From: Simmondsia chinensis | Lineage: Eukaryota; Streptophyta; Magnoliopsida; Caryophyllales; Simmondsiaceae | Direction of reading: 5' to 3' | DNA length: 64,000 nucleotides | NCBI GenBank assembly: GCA_018398585.1 | Contig: JAGTTD010000008.1 | Span: 11,916,501-11,980,500, forward strand | In this document: piece after piece, positions 19,260 through 30,046 of the stretch | Layout of the letters: each line of letters starts with the position of its first letter | Numbering within the stretch: the stretch's first letter is position 1 | Program-made: the position numbers and the translations under genes | The notes under the pieces: generated by a model | Told to the model about the DNA's origin: nothing | Databases searched by the model: none | The model's input: only the letters and a program-made list of their open reading frames with translations

Positions 19260-21135
19260 TCAAACATTAGTTCTCTTAACCACGATGCCTTGTCTCTAGC
19301 AGTGGCTAGAGCTACAAGCCCAGCCTCCATGGTGGATTTTGCAATAATCATTTGTTTGTTTTTTTTTTTTTCCCCAACTCACAGCTCCACCACCAAGTGT
19401 AAATAAATAACTCCTTGTAGAAACAACATTACTAGAGTGAGGGTTACAGTCCGCATCACTAAAACCTTTAAGAATGGTAGGGTGCTTTTTATAACATAAA
19501 CCACAACTTATAGTTCTTTTGAAGCATCTCGCGACAAGGTTTAAAGTAGACCAATGATCAAATGTAGGCCTAATAGTAAATCGACTAAGTGCACTGACGG
19601 CGTATGCAATATCAGGTCTAGTAATATCTGCCGCATATCTTATACTACCAATTACACTGGCATGCTCGCTTTGATTGATAGTATCAGCATCATTATCATT
19701 CGGATAGAGATAGACATGTGAGTCTAACAGTGTACTAACAGGCACACAATCAAACATATTGAATTTGCTTAATATTTTTTTAATATAGTGAGACTGATCA
19801 AGAAAAATTCCATCATTATTTCTAGTGATTTTCATCCCTAATATACCATTTGCTTCACCCATGTCTTTCATGTCAAAGACACTCTTTAATAAAGTCTTTG
19901 TTGAATCGATAATGCGTAGATTGGTTCCAAAAATTAATAAATCATCAACATATAGACTAATAATAACATGAGCATTATTCACAAATTTATAGCATATGCT
20001 CTTGTTAGCTTCAATCAACTTAAACCCATTAGAATTTAAACATTGATCAAATTTTTCATGCCATTGTTTTTGGGCTTGTTTAAGACCATAAAATGATTTT
20101 GTCTATTTACAAACTTTATGCTTATTCCCTGGATGGACAAACCCTTTGGGTTGACCCATATATATTTCTTCTTCTAAGTCTCCGTTTAAAAATGCCATTT
20201 TTACATCATTTTTACATCCATTTGATGTATTAATAGATTATGTAAGATGGCTATAGCAATCAAAATTCTTATAAAAGTCACTTTAGTTATTGGAGATTAG
20301 GTTTAAAAATGCCATTTTTGCATCCATTTGATGCATTAATAGATTATGTAAAATAGCTATAGTAATCAAAATTCTTATAAAAGTCACTTTAGTTACTGGA
20401 GATTAGGTATTGAAAAAAATCCATATTTTCCTTCTGTTTAAAACGTTTAGCGACCAATCTAGCTTTAAATTTTTCTATAGTACCTTTGAGTTTACACTTT
20501 CAATGAAGCACCCACTTGTAACCTATGGTTTTGCATCTCGGAGGTCAGTGTACTAACTTCCATGTTTTGTTAGTCACTAAAGAGTCTATTTCATCATTTA
20601 TCGCTTCTCTCCAAAAATCTGAGTGTAGTGATGATAAGGCTTCTTGAATTGTCTTAGGTTCATTGTCCACCGTACAAATGAAGTTCTCAACAAACATACA
20701 AGGATCTTGAACATGGTATAAAAGAAAATCAGAACCAAAGTCCGTTTCTATTCTTTGTCTTTTACTCCTTCTAATTGGTTCAAGATTAGCCTCTTCTCTA
20801 GTTTGGGAAGAACTAGCACAATTGTCAATTATTTTTTATCATTTCCATCACCCCCACTATTTTTGAATTTAGAAGGGAATTTATCTTCATGAAATATTGC
20901 ATCTAATGATTCTATTACCGCATTATTCTCAACGTTTAAAAATCTATAGGCTTTACTATTCAAAGCATAACCTATAAAAGCAGCTCTTATTGCTTTTATT
21001 CCTAACTTAGGAATTTTAGGATCGGTTTTTCTCACATAGGCCAGACACCCCCATGCCCTTAGATAACCCAAATTTGGTTTTCTATTCCTTCATAATTCAT
21101 AGGGTGTTTTCAAAATTTTCTAACGAGGCATTCTA
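19260..21135 (-). pseudogene. pol: Pol of copia element K (RNase H, RT, integrase C-terminal part)
   Basis: Continues 13246-13500 after element A. On the minus strand, from right to left: integrase C-terminal block LRAWGCLAYVRKTDPK..IGYALNSKAYRFLN (20829-21071), a linker with PIRRSKRQR and DNEPKTIQEALSS, the RT entry (about 20180-20600), FYGLKQAQKQWHEKF near 20050-20100, catalytic YVDDLLIFGTN at 19925-19960, then ITRPDIAYAVSALSRF and the RNase H block GFSDADCNP..TRSYLFTLGGGAVSW, AKSTMEA. The order integrase then RT is that of Ty1/copia. A T-tract near 19361 and a tandem duplication at 20185-20408 break the frame. The gene stops at about 21135, and its gag and 5' LTR are not in the window. Confidence 0.95.
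20185..20408 (-). repeat. Tandem duplication of about 107-117 bp inside RT of K
   Basis: The stretch starting TTTAAAAATGCCATTTTT recurs at 20302, with CATCCATTTGATG, AATAGATTATGTAA and CTTATAAAAGTCACTTTAG in both copies. The first copy carries an extra 11 bases (ATTTTTACATC repeated). The copies differ at several sites, so the duplication is not recent. It would repeat about 36 residues in the RT fingers region. Confidence 0.9.
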
Positions 21136-21157
21136 TTAGATTCAAAGGGCACACAGG

Positions 21158-23284
21158 CAAGAAAGCCATTGTGATCTTGATAGATAGTGTTAATACTCAC
21201 AGCTTCATTGATCCGAGGTGGTTGGGAAGGTTGGACATGAAATGATCAAGACTCATCCTTTAGCCATAACGGTGGCAGATGGGAATTCCGTCCTTACTCC
21301 GACTAAATGTCAAGGGCTCAATTGGTCTATGCAAAATCACAAGTTTATTTATGATTTCAGGATCTTGCCATTGGGAGGTTGTGACATGGTTTTTGGTGTG
21401 AATTGGATGAGATCTTTCAGTCCGGTTGTCTTTGATTTTGCCTAACTGACTGTGTCCTTTGTGAGGCAAGGAACCATTACAAAATTGCAGGGCATGGCTG
21501 ATTAGGCCCAACTTCAGCTGTTAAATGGCAAGATTTTGAGTGTAAGAGTCATGAAAAAGGCTTATCAGTGCACTGCATAGTTATTTGCTATCTTACATAC
21601 TGAGCTGGGAGAGCAATGTCATCCTGAAGTGCAAGCTTTGGTGGTGGAGTTCAAAGATTTGTTTGAGCAACCAGATTCATTACCTCCAAAAAAGGAACTT
21701 AGATCAAGCGATCCCTCTTAAACCAAATTCAAAACCTGTGAAACTCAGGCCTTACAAATGTCCACATTCTCAAAAATCTGAGATAGATAGGCAAGTTTAA
21801 GAATTAGTCAAGACTTGCTTCATTAAACAAAGCCATAGTCCTTTTTCTTCTCCTGTGATCTTGGTTAAGAAGAAGGATGTCACGGCTAGGATGTGCATTG
21901 ATTACAGGGGGCTTAACTCGCTTACAATCAAGGATAAATTTCCTATACCAGTTATTCATGATTTTTTAGATGAGCTTCGTGGTGCCCATTTCTTTTCCAA
22001 GATGGACTTGAGGCAGGGCTATGATCTTATTGGGGCGAAGGCGCAAGACATTTAGAAGACTGCCTTCAGAACTCATCATGAGCATTATGAGTTCGTTGTT
22101 ATGCCTTTTGGATTAACTAATGCTCCAGCTGCTTTTCAAGTAGTGAAGAAGGATGTCTTCTAACAATTCTTAAGGAAATTTGAGTTGGTGTTCTTTGATA
22201 ACATCTTAATTTATAGCCCAACCTTAGAGGAACATTTGAGACATCTGAGAGAAGTGTTCTTGGTGATGTGCAGTCACAAGCTTTATGCCAAATTGACTAA
22301 GTGCTCCTTTACTCAATCATAAATAGTGTTCTTAGGACAATTGATTTCTCATGGAGGTGTTTCTATAGACCCCTCTAAAGTGCAGGCAATGAGGGTGTGG
22401 CCAATTCCTATTACTTTGAAGCAGTTGAAAGATTCTTAGGATTGACTAGTTATTACAAAAAGTTTGTAGCTGGTTATGGAGCAATTACCAAGCCTCTAAC
22501 TGATCTTTTGAAGATGGATGCTTTCAAATGGTCAGATAAGGATCAAGATGCTTCTGAAGCTTTAAAGGCTACCATGTGTGCAGCTCCTATTCTGGCAATT
22601 CCATACTTTGATGAAAAGTTTATGTTAGAAACAGATGCTTGTGAAAGTGGCATTGGGGGCAGTGTTATCTCAGAAGGGAAGGCTAATAGCTTACCGAAGC
22701 CAAGCTTTAAGTCCTAAGCACAAAGAGTTGTCAATATTTGAGAAGGAGGATCTTGCAATCCTTCTAGCAATTTAGAAGTGGAGACATTGTTTGGAAGGCC
22801 TTGGTTTTATCATAATAATAGATCATCAAAGCTTGAAGTTCCTGCTTGAACAAAAGATTGTTATAAAGATTCAGAAGAAAGGCTTGATGAAGATGCTTGG
22901 ACTTGATTATGCAATTCAGTATAAGAAGTGGAAGAGCATCAAGCAGCAAATGCCTTGTCTCAAATATTGGAAGAAGGTAAGCAGGCGTACTGTAGAGCTG
23001 TATCAGTGATTCTTCCAGCATGGGTTGTGGAAGTATACAAGTCCTACGGGAATGACAGCTTTACACAAGATTGTATTAATGACTGCTTTGCACAAAATTG
23101 TATTACTGCCTTAACCATCAACAGATCCAACAACATTGCTCTTGATGCTGAAGTATCTGTTGTCAAGTAAATTATCATGTTAAATGGGAAATTGTACATT
23201 AGATCTTCTACTGATTTGAGACAACAAATCATTAATGCTTCCCATGATTCAGCTTGTGGAGGCCATTCTGGCATTGAAGGGACA
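21158..23284 (+). pseudogene. pol: Gypsy fragment B1: protease to start of integrase
   Basis: No LTRs. The left edge lies inside the protease (KAIVILIDSVNTHSFIDP) right after copia K, and the right edge is inside the integrase finger (HSGIEGT). Between them: [81 protein letters not shown]. The catalytic FDD has become FDN, a lost Asp. Many frameshifts. It belongs to the same family as B. The right junction falls on GGGACA, where B1 sequence stops and the primer site of B begins. Confidence 0.92.
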
Positions 23285-23286
23285 AT

Positions 23287-23298
23287 TGGTATTAGAGC
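23287..23298 (+). other. Primer-binding site of B, one change
   Basis: TGGTATTAGAGC differs from the tRNA-iMet site in one base (C to T). No LTR stands before it: the preceding bases are integrase code of B1. Confidence 0.85.
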
Positions 23299-23367
23299 TT
23301 TTGTGTTGCTGCAAATCGATTACTTCTTGATTGGTTAAAGCTAGAAAGGTGCAAGAAGCAGATATTA

Positions 23368-24530
23368 ATGGCTGAAGGGGTTACAACACGATTTGGTGCT
23401 GCAAATGTTGCTGCAAATATTGATCCTAATGTCACTTATGCTTCGGTTGTTGGCGCTAATGTTGTAGCAGGAGCTATGTACATTACAGCTACTTAATTGA
23501 AGATTCAAATGGGTGAAATTTTCTCTCGAATGCAGCAATTACAGTTGGAACAGGATCGAAAGTGTGCTGATAGATTGATTCAGCAAACGCAACGTATTGA
23601 GGATAAGTTTGTTGGACTACAGTATCCACTCAATAGACAGAATGTGTCCTTTGGTGTTAGAATACTATCACCTGCCAGCCAACAGGTTTGACCTCTAGGT
23701 GTAGTGCAACCTCAAGCAGTTAGTGTGGCTGTTGGATAGCAGGATCATCCTCCTGATCAAGTATAAGCTCTAGTTGCAAGTATGACCTTGGGAAATAATG
23801 ATATTCCATTAGATTAGTTGCAACATCAAAATTCTGGAAGTAATGATGCTTCATCCAACAATAAAAGTAGTGGTTTTAAGCAGCCAAGGATTCAAATTGA
23901 GCCTTTCGATGGAAAACAGCCACAATCGTGGATAAGAAGATGTGATCGATATTTTCAGTATCACATTGAAGAAGCTGAGAAGGTTAAATTAGTGGCTATT
24001 TATCTCCATGGAGATCATGAAGTATGGATTTACAGTCTTTTGAAGAGTGATCCTTCATTTCCTTGGCCTAATTTCATGGACAAACTTTGTGAACGTTATG
24101 GAGATGAGGACCCAAGTGACATAGTTGATAACTTCAACAAAGTAGTGCAAATCACATCTATGAAAGAGTATATGACGAGATTTGAGAACCTTGGAGCTAG
24201 TATGATCGCAGCTTATCCTCTAGCAACTGAATCATACTATGTATCTAGCTTCATTAGTGGCTTAAAGCCAAAGATTAAGAACCACGTCAAGGCAATTGGT
24301 CCAAGAACTTTATCAAAGGCCTATGCTATGGCTAAATTGTTTGAAGCTACAAGTTCTTGCATCCAATGAGGGGCTAGGGAACAGAGGCATTAGTTTACAT
24401 CAGCAACAGAAGGGATCAGTGAGGTCAAGGTCTGTTCGCTCTGATGAGAAGAAGGACCCAAAATTGTGTTTCAAATGTAATCAGCCTTATTTCTTTTGAC
24501 ACAAGTTCAATCCTAAGTTCCTTATGTCAG
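23368..24530 (+). pseudogene. gag: Gag of element B
   Basis: Starts MAEGVTTRFGAAN. A stop is at 23494, followed by an amphipathic stretch (IFSRMQQLQLEQDRK). The core is open from 23818 for 183 codons: IEPFDGKQPQSWIRRCDRYF, LCERYGDEDPSDIVDNF, YVSSFISGLKPKIKNHVKAI. A frameshift follows near 24365, then the knuckle LCFKCNQPYFF, with TGA in place of the next residue, so the CX2CX7HXC finger is broken. Same family as GY2 and E. Confidence 0.92.
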
Positions 24531-27523
24531 CAATAGGAGTTGCTGCAGATGATGAATCTAAAGATGAAGAAATAGAGGTTCGAATAAATAGTTCTGAACA
24601 AGATTCACTTGATGAGTCTCTAGATGATGAAGTGGAGATTTCTATGAAGGCATTTACTTGGAATGAAGCTCATAACACCATAAGAATGAAAGGGCAAGTA
24701 GGCAGGAAAGCCATTATGATCTTGATAGATAGTGGTAGTAGTCACAGCTTCATTGATCCAAAGATGGCTAGGAAGGTATGACATGAAATGATCAAGACTC
24801 ATCCTTCAGCCATAATTATGGTAGATGGGAATTCCATCCTTAGACTAAATGTTAAGGGTTCAATCAGTCTATGTAGAATCCCAAGTTTGTTTATGATTTA
24901 GGATCTTACCATTCAAGGTTTGTGACATGGTTCTTATTGTAGAATGGATGAGGTCTTTCAGTTCTATTATCTTTGATTTTGCCCAATTGACAGTTTCCTT
25001 TGAGAGGCAAGGATCTACTGTAAAATTGCAGGGCATGCCTGATCAGGTCCAATTTTAACTATTAAGTGGCAAGAATTTGAGTGGAGGAATCAGGACGAAG
25101 GTTTATCAGTAGGTTGGATAGTTGTTCACAATCTCACATGCGGAGTTGGAAGAGCAATTTCATCCTGAAGTGCAAGCTTTGATTAAGAAGTTCAAAGATC
25201 TGTTTGAGCAACCAGACTCATTACCTCCAAAAAGGAACTTGGATCACGCGATCCCTCTTAAACTAGATTCAGAACCTGTGAAGCTCAGGCCTTACAAATA
25301 ACCACATTCTCAAAAAACTGAGATAGAAAGGTAGGCTGAAGAATTACTTAAGACTTGCTTCATTCGACAAAGCCACATTCTTTTTGCTTCTCCTATTATC
25401 TTGTTAAGAAGAAGGATGGCACGGCTAGGATGTGCATTGACTCCAGACAACTTAACTCGCTTATAGTTGAGGACAAATTTCCCATACCTATTATTGATGA
25501 TCTTCTAGATGAGCTACATGGTGCACATTACTTCTCTAAGATGGACTTGAGGCAGCGCTATCACCAGATCAGGGTGAATAAGCAAGACATTTATAAGGCT
25601 GCCTTTAGAACTCATCATGGGCATTATGAGTTCATTGTCATGCCTTTTGGATTAACTAATGCTCCAACTACTTTGCAAGCAGTGATGAATGATGTCTTCC
25701 AACAATTCTTAAGGAGATTTGTGTTGTGTACTTTGATGACATCTTGATTTACAGCCCAACCTTGGAGGAACATTTGGGAAATCTGAGAGAGGTGTGCTTA
25801 GTGATGCACAGTCACAAGCTTCATGCCAAATTGACTAAGTGCACTTTTACTCAATCATAAGTAGAGTACTCAGGACATGTGATTTCTTATGGAGGTGTTT
25901 CTAGAGACCCTTCCAAAGTGCAGGAAATGAGGGAGTGGCCAATTCCTGGTACATTGAAGCAGTTAAGAGGATTCTTGGGATTGATCAGTTATTACAGAAA
26001 GTTTGTAGCTGGTTATGGAGCAATTGCCAAGCCTCTAACTGATCTTTTGAAGAGGGATGCTTTCGAATGGTCAGATAAGGCTCAAGATGCTTTTAAATCT
26101 TTAAAGGCAGCCATGTGTGCAGCACCTATTCTAGGAATGCAGGACTTTGATTTAGAGTGGCATTGGGGCAGTGTTGTCTCAGAAGGGAAGGCCAATTGCT
26201 TACCATAGCGAAGCTTTAAGTCCTAAGCACAAAACGTTTTCCACATATGAGGAGTATCTTGTAATCCTTCTAGCTGTTGAGATGTGGAGATGTTATTTGG
26301 AAAGTCATCGTTTTATCAGCAGAATAGATCATTAAAGCTTGAAGTTCCTACTTGAATAGAAGATTGTCACCAGGATTCATAAGAAAGGCTTGATGAAGAT
26401 GCTTGGACTTGATTATGCAATTGAGTATAAGAAGGGGAAATAGAATCAAGCAGCATATGCCTTGTCTCGAAGATTGGAAGAAGCTGACTAGGGTTATTGT
26501 GGAGTTGTATCAGTGATTCTTCCAGCCTGGGTTGAGGATGTATACAATGCCGGTGAGAATAATAGCTTCGCACAAAATTGTATTACTACTATTACCATCA
26601 ACAAATCCAGCGACATTGTTGTCGATGCTGAAGTATCTGTTGTCAAGGGAATTATCAGATTAAAGGGCAAATTGTGCATTGGATCTTTTGCTGATTTGAG
26701 ATGACAAATCATAAGTGCTTCCCATGATTCAGCTTGGGGAGGCCATTCTGATATTGAAGGGACATATCAGAGGCTCAAGGCATCTTTCAATCAGATTGGA
26801 ATGAAGAAAGATGTTAAGGAATTTGTGCAAACTCTTGAGACTTGTCAGCAAACCAAGTCTAGGGATCACATATATCAGCATCTTCTCCATTCACTACCCA
26901 TTCCTAATGGTGCTTGGCAGCACATACGCATGGACTTTATTGAGGGCTTGTCCAAATCTTAGGGCAAGGAAGCCATTTGGGTACTAGTGGATCGACTTAC
27001 AAAGTTCATCCACTTCATTGCATTGGCAAGACCAGGGACAACAGAGAAACTTGCAAGGATGTTCCTTGACAACATCTATAGGCTTCATAGATTACCACAA
27101 TCCATAGTTTCTGATCAGGACAAGCTCTTCACCAGTCATTTCTGGAGAGAATTGTTCATCCTCATGGGCACAACTTTGGCTTTGAGTTCCTTATGCCATC
27201 CTCAGACTGATGGACAAACAGGGAGAGTAAATCAGTGCTTAGAACACTATCTTCGAAGCATGGTTTTCAGTCATCCAAAGGTTTGGGGAAATTAGTTGAC
27301 TTTGGTAGAATACTGGCACAATACACACACTCATATTTCTGTAGGCACCACTCCAATCAAGGCTTTATATAGATATGATCCTTGTTCACCTTTGCTAGAT
27401 ACTTTTGGCCTTACAAGATCATTAGAAGATTGGGAAAGTGGCCTATAAGTTGGAATTGCCCCTTGATTCTAACATTTACCCGGTGTTTCATGCGTCTCTT
27501 TTGAAGAAACAGGTGAAGAAAGG
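24531..27523 (+). pseudogene. pol: Protease, RT, RNase H and integrase of element B
   Basis: Protease: ILIDSGSSHSFIDP at 24718-24760, after an acidic linker. The stretch from 24780 to 25340 is full of stops. [36 protein letters not shown], and a frameshift within the catalytic block near 25730. RNase H is damaged: the DAS active-site stretch is deleted at about 26150, joining MQDFDLEW to an IGAVLS-like tail. Integrase: GHSDIEGTYQRLKA, MDFIEGLSKS, IVSDQDKLFTSHF, HPQTDGQT. A deletion near 27395-27410 joins the SPLL block directly to a late FGPYK-like block. The copy ends at 27523. Confidence 0.93.
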
Positions 27524-27832
27524 TGTTATGATTCCATAGTTTTAGTTGAAATTGGTCTTGAATTGTATGTATTGTTTTTGAATTGAGTCGATGTTGTATC
27601 CAGAAGTTAGTTGGCAGACCATTTTAGGCACCAAAGTTGGTTAGGGTAAAGGCAAGTCAAATGAGGTGGCTAAGCCTTGTTTGGCACAACTCAGCACAAA
27701 TCAGATTTTCCTTGGAAAATTCTCTCTCTAATTCTCATCTCCTTCTGTATTTCTCATCCCCTTTACTTCTCTTCTCATCTTAACTCTTTCTTCCACAAGA
27801 TTAACCTTCAATTATTGAATTGGAGGCTAACA
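27524..27832 (+). repeat. 5' LTR of gypsy element C, internally deleted
   Basis: Starts TGTTATGATTCC and ends GGAGGCTAACA. Compared with its partner at 32803-33202 it lacks about 90 bases after TTGTTTGGC, including the TATAAATA box and surrounding promoter. The base stretch AAAGG before it would be the target duplication, but no matching AAAGG is found at the expected distal end. Confidence 0.92.
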
Positions 27833-27834
27833 AT

Positions 27835-27846
27835 TGGTATCAGAGC
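27835..27846 (+). other. Primer-binding site of element C
   Basis: TGGTATCAGAGC, perfect. Confidence 0.93.
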
Positions 27847-27906
27847 TGGTTCAAGCAATCAATTCCTTGATTGGAGCTGGCAAAACAAAAGAAAAACAAT
27901 CAAAAC

Positions 27907-30046
27907 ATGGCTGATGGAGTGAGGACTCGATCGGGAGCCGGTGGAACCAATGCAGCTGCAGTTGCTGGCTCTGATGTGCCTTACGCTACTGATGCTGGTG
28001 CAAATGCTACAATCGGACCTTAGAATCATACAACTGATCATCTTCAGGACTTACATAATAGGTTTGATCAAAAGTTTGAACAACTCTTAAAAATGCAGCA
28101 GTTATACTTGGAAAGAGACTCGAATAAAGAAGATTGGCTGCAGCAGATTGAGGCTAAGCTTGTGAATCTGCAGGATCAGGTTAATAAGCAGGGGGACTCA
28201 TCAGTTAACGCGATCCTTAAGCCTGCTAGTCAGATTTGTCCTCCGGTTGAAGTGGTTCAAACGCAAGTGAACACTGGCAGAACTGAAAGTTCAGTAAGGA
28301 ATCGGGAAAAATCTCCAATGATACAATCTGAGGCAGGACCTTCAATTCAGATCAGATAAGTTGATGATTGACCTACACAGGTTGAAATTGTTGCGGAATC
28401 AGGATCGAGCCACAGAACAAGCTCATTCTAGATTGAATGGCTTGAATTCTGATCAGAATTCAAGGCTTCCTAATTCTGTTATTCACCACAGAAATGCAAT
28501 TGAGAATTCAAGGCTTCCTAATTCTGTTATTCACCACAGAAATGCAATTGGCGACTTCGAACATCAAGATAGGCCACCTGATCAACATTTTCAGCAAAGA
28601 TCAGTGAGTAATGATACTTCATCCGGTGGCAGGAGTAGTTCTCACAGGCAGCTAAGAGTGGAAATCGAGCCTTTTGATGGCAAGCAGCTGGAGTCATGGT
28701 TGAGAAGGTGCGATCAGTACTTTCAATATTATAACATAAGTGAAGCTGAAAAAGTTGAGCTAGCTGCAGTACACTTACATGGAGATCACGAGGTGTGGTA
28801 TTATAGTTTGTTGAAAGGCAAACCTAACCTTTCCTGGGGCCATTTCGTAAAAGAATTATGTGAACGATACGGAGAAGAGGAGACAAGTGATGTAGTGGAC
28901 AGTTTTAATAAGGTGTACCAGACTTCTACCGTGACGGAGTACATGATCAGGTTTGAGAATTTACAAGCTAATTTGTTGTCAATAATATCCATCTCTCCGC
29001 AGGATTCAGAGGCATATTATGTCTCTTGTTTCGTTAGTGGTTTGAAGCCTAGGATCAAGAATATGGTGAAGGCCATTGGTCCTAAGACATTGTCTAATGC
29101 TTATAACAAGGCTAAGTTGATTGAAGCTACTCTAGCAACTTCAAGTGAAAAGAGTAAGATTAAAAGCAGCAACTTCAAATCACAGCTTAAAAATGGTTCA
29201 AGCTCCAGATGCAGGCGTGCTATTGATAAGAGCTCAGTGGGACTATGTTACCGTTGCAACCAGCCTTATCAGCCCGGACATAGGTGCAAATCCCAAACCT
29301 TAATGTCTGCAAGAGGATCCCGTGCAAGAGTTGATTCAGACTGTGAAAATTCAGAAACAGAGGAAGACCGTTATGAGCATTCTTCACAAGATGAGTTGTT
29401 GGAGGATGAAGTTGAAATTTCCATGAAGGGTTTGATCGGGAGTGGAGCTCACAATACCATTCGCATCAAAGGAAAGGCTGGTAAAACTTCCATTATTATT
29501 CTTATTGAAAGTGGGAGCACGCATAGCTTTGTTGATCCAAAATTGATAAAGAAAGTTAAGCATGAAGTGACTAAAACTCATCCATTGGCGGTTATGGTGG
29601 CTGATGGCAATTCCATAACTACTCAAAACAAGTGCCAAGCTTTTCCGTGGTCTATGCAAGATCGTCAATTCACTTTTGATTTTAGAGTTCTTCCTTTGGG
29701 AGGTTGTGATATGGTGCTGGGGATAGATTGGATGAGATCTTTCAATCCGGTGGTGTTTGATTTTGATAAAATGACAGTAGCATTTGAGGTTCATGGCACT
29801 AAGGTTTCTCTGCAAGGTATTTCAAAAGAAGCTCAGCTTCGGTTGATTAATGGCAAACGCTTACAAGGAGGATTCAAGAAGAAGGCAATTCAATGGCTTG
29901 GACAATTATTTGTAATCTCGCCTGTGGAACTTAAACAGGACATTCAGCCGGAAGTTCATGCCTTTGTTGAAGAGTTTGAAGATGTTTTTGAGGAGCCAAA
30001 GAGCCTTCCTCCTCAAAAGAGTGTGGACCATGCCATACCACTCTAA
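27907..30046 (+). pseudogene. gag: Gag and protease of element C
   Basis: Starts MADGVRTRSGAGG. In-frame stops at about 28021 and 28357 break the N-terminal part, which contains a helical LEDRDSNKED-like stretch. From 28361 the frame is open for 561 codons, the longest in the window, covering the Gag core (IEPFDGKQLESWLRRCD, CERYGEEETSDVVDSF, YVSCFVSGLKPRIKNMVKAI), the knuckle LCYRCNQPYQPGHRCK, the acidic linker and the protease (ILIESGSTHSFVDP, VLPLGGCDMVLGIDW). The catalytic Asp of DSG reads Glu (ESG), which would inactivate the protease. Gag and protease share one frame, so C had a Gag-Pol fusion without frameshift. Confidence 0.95.
28456..28551 (+). repeat. 48-bp in-frame tandem duplication in gag of C
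   Basis: GAATTCAAGGCTTCCTAATT begins at 28456 and again at 28504. The two copies are almost identical and repeat 16 codons (NSRLPNSVIHHRNAI plus one). Sister element D has a single copy at 33829, so the duplication arose after C and D split. Confidence 0.95.

Larger units (their letters stand above)
23285..27523 (+). mobile_element. Gypsy element B, 5' LTR missing
   Basis: Starts directly at a primer site and carries gag, protease, RT, RNase H and integrase up to [15 protein letters not shown], where element C is inserted at 27524. The last part of pol and a 3' LTR of the right family appear at 36553-37185, so I infer that C and D lie nested within B. The 5' LTR is lost at the junction with B1. 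That nesting is inference, since about 30-40 bases of B near the insertion are not recovered. Confidence 0.75.
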
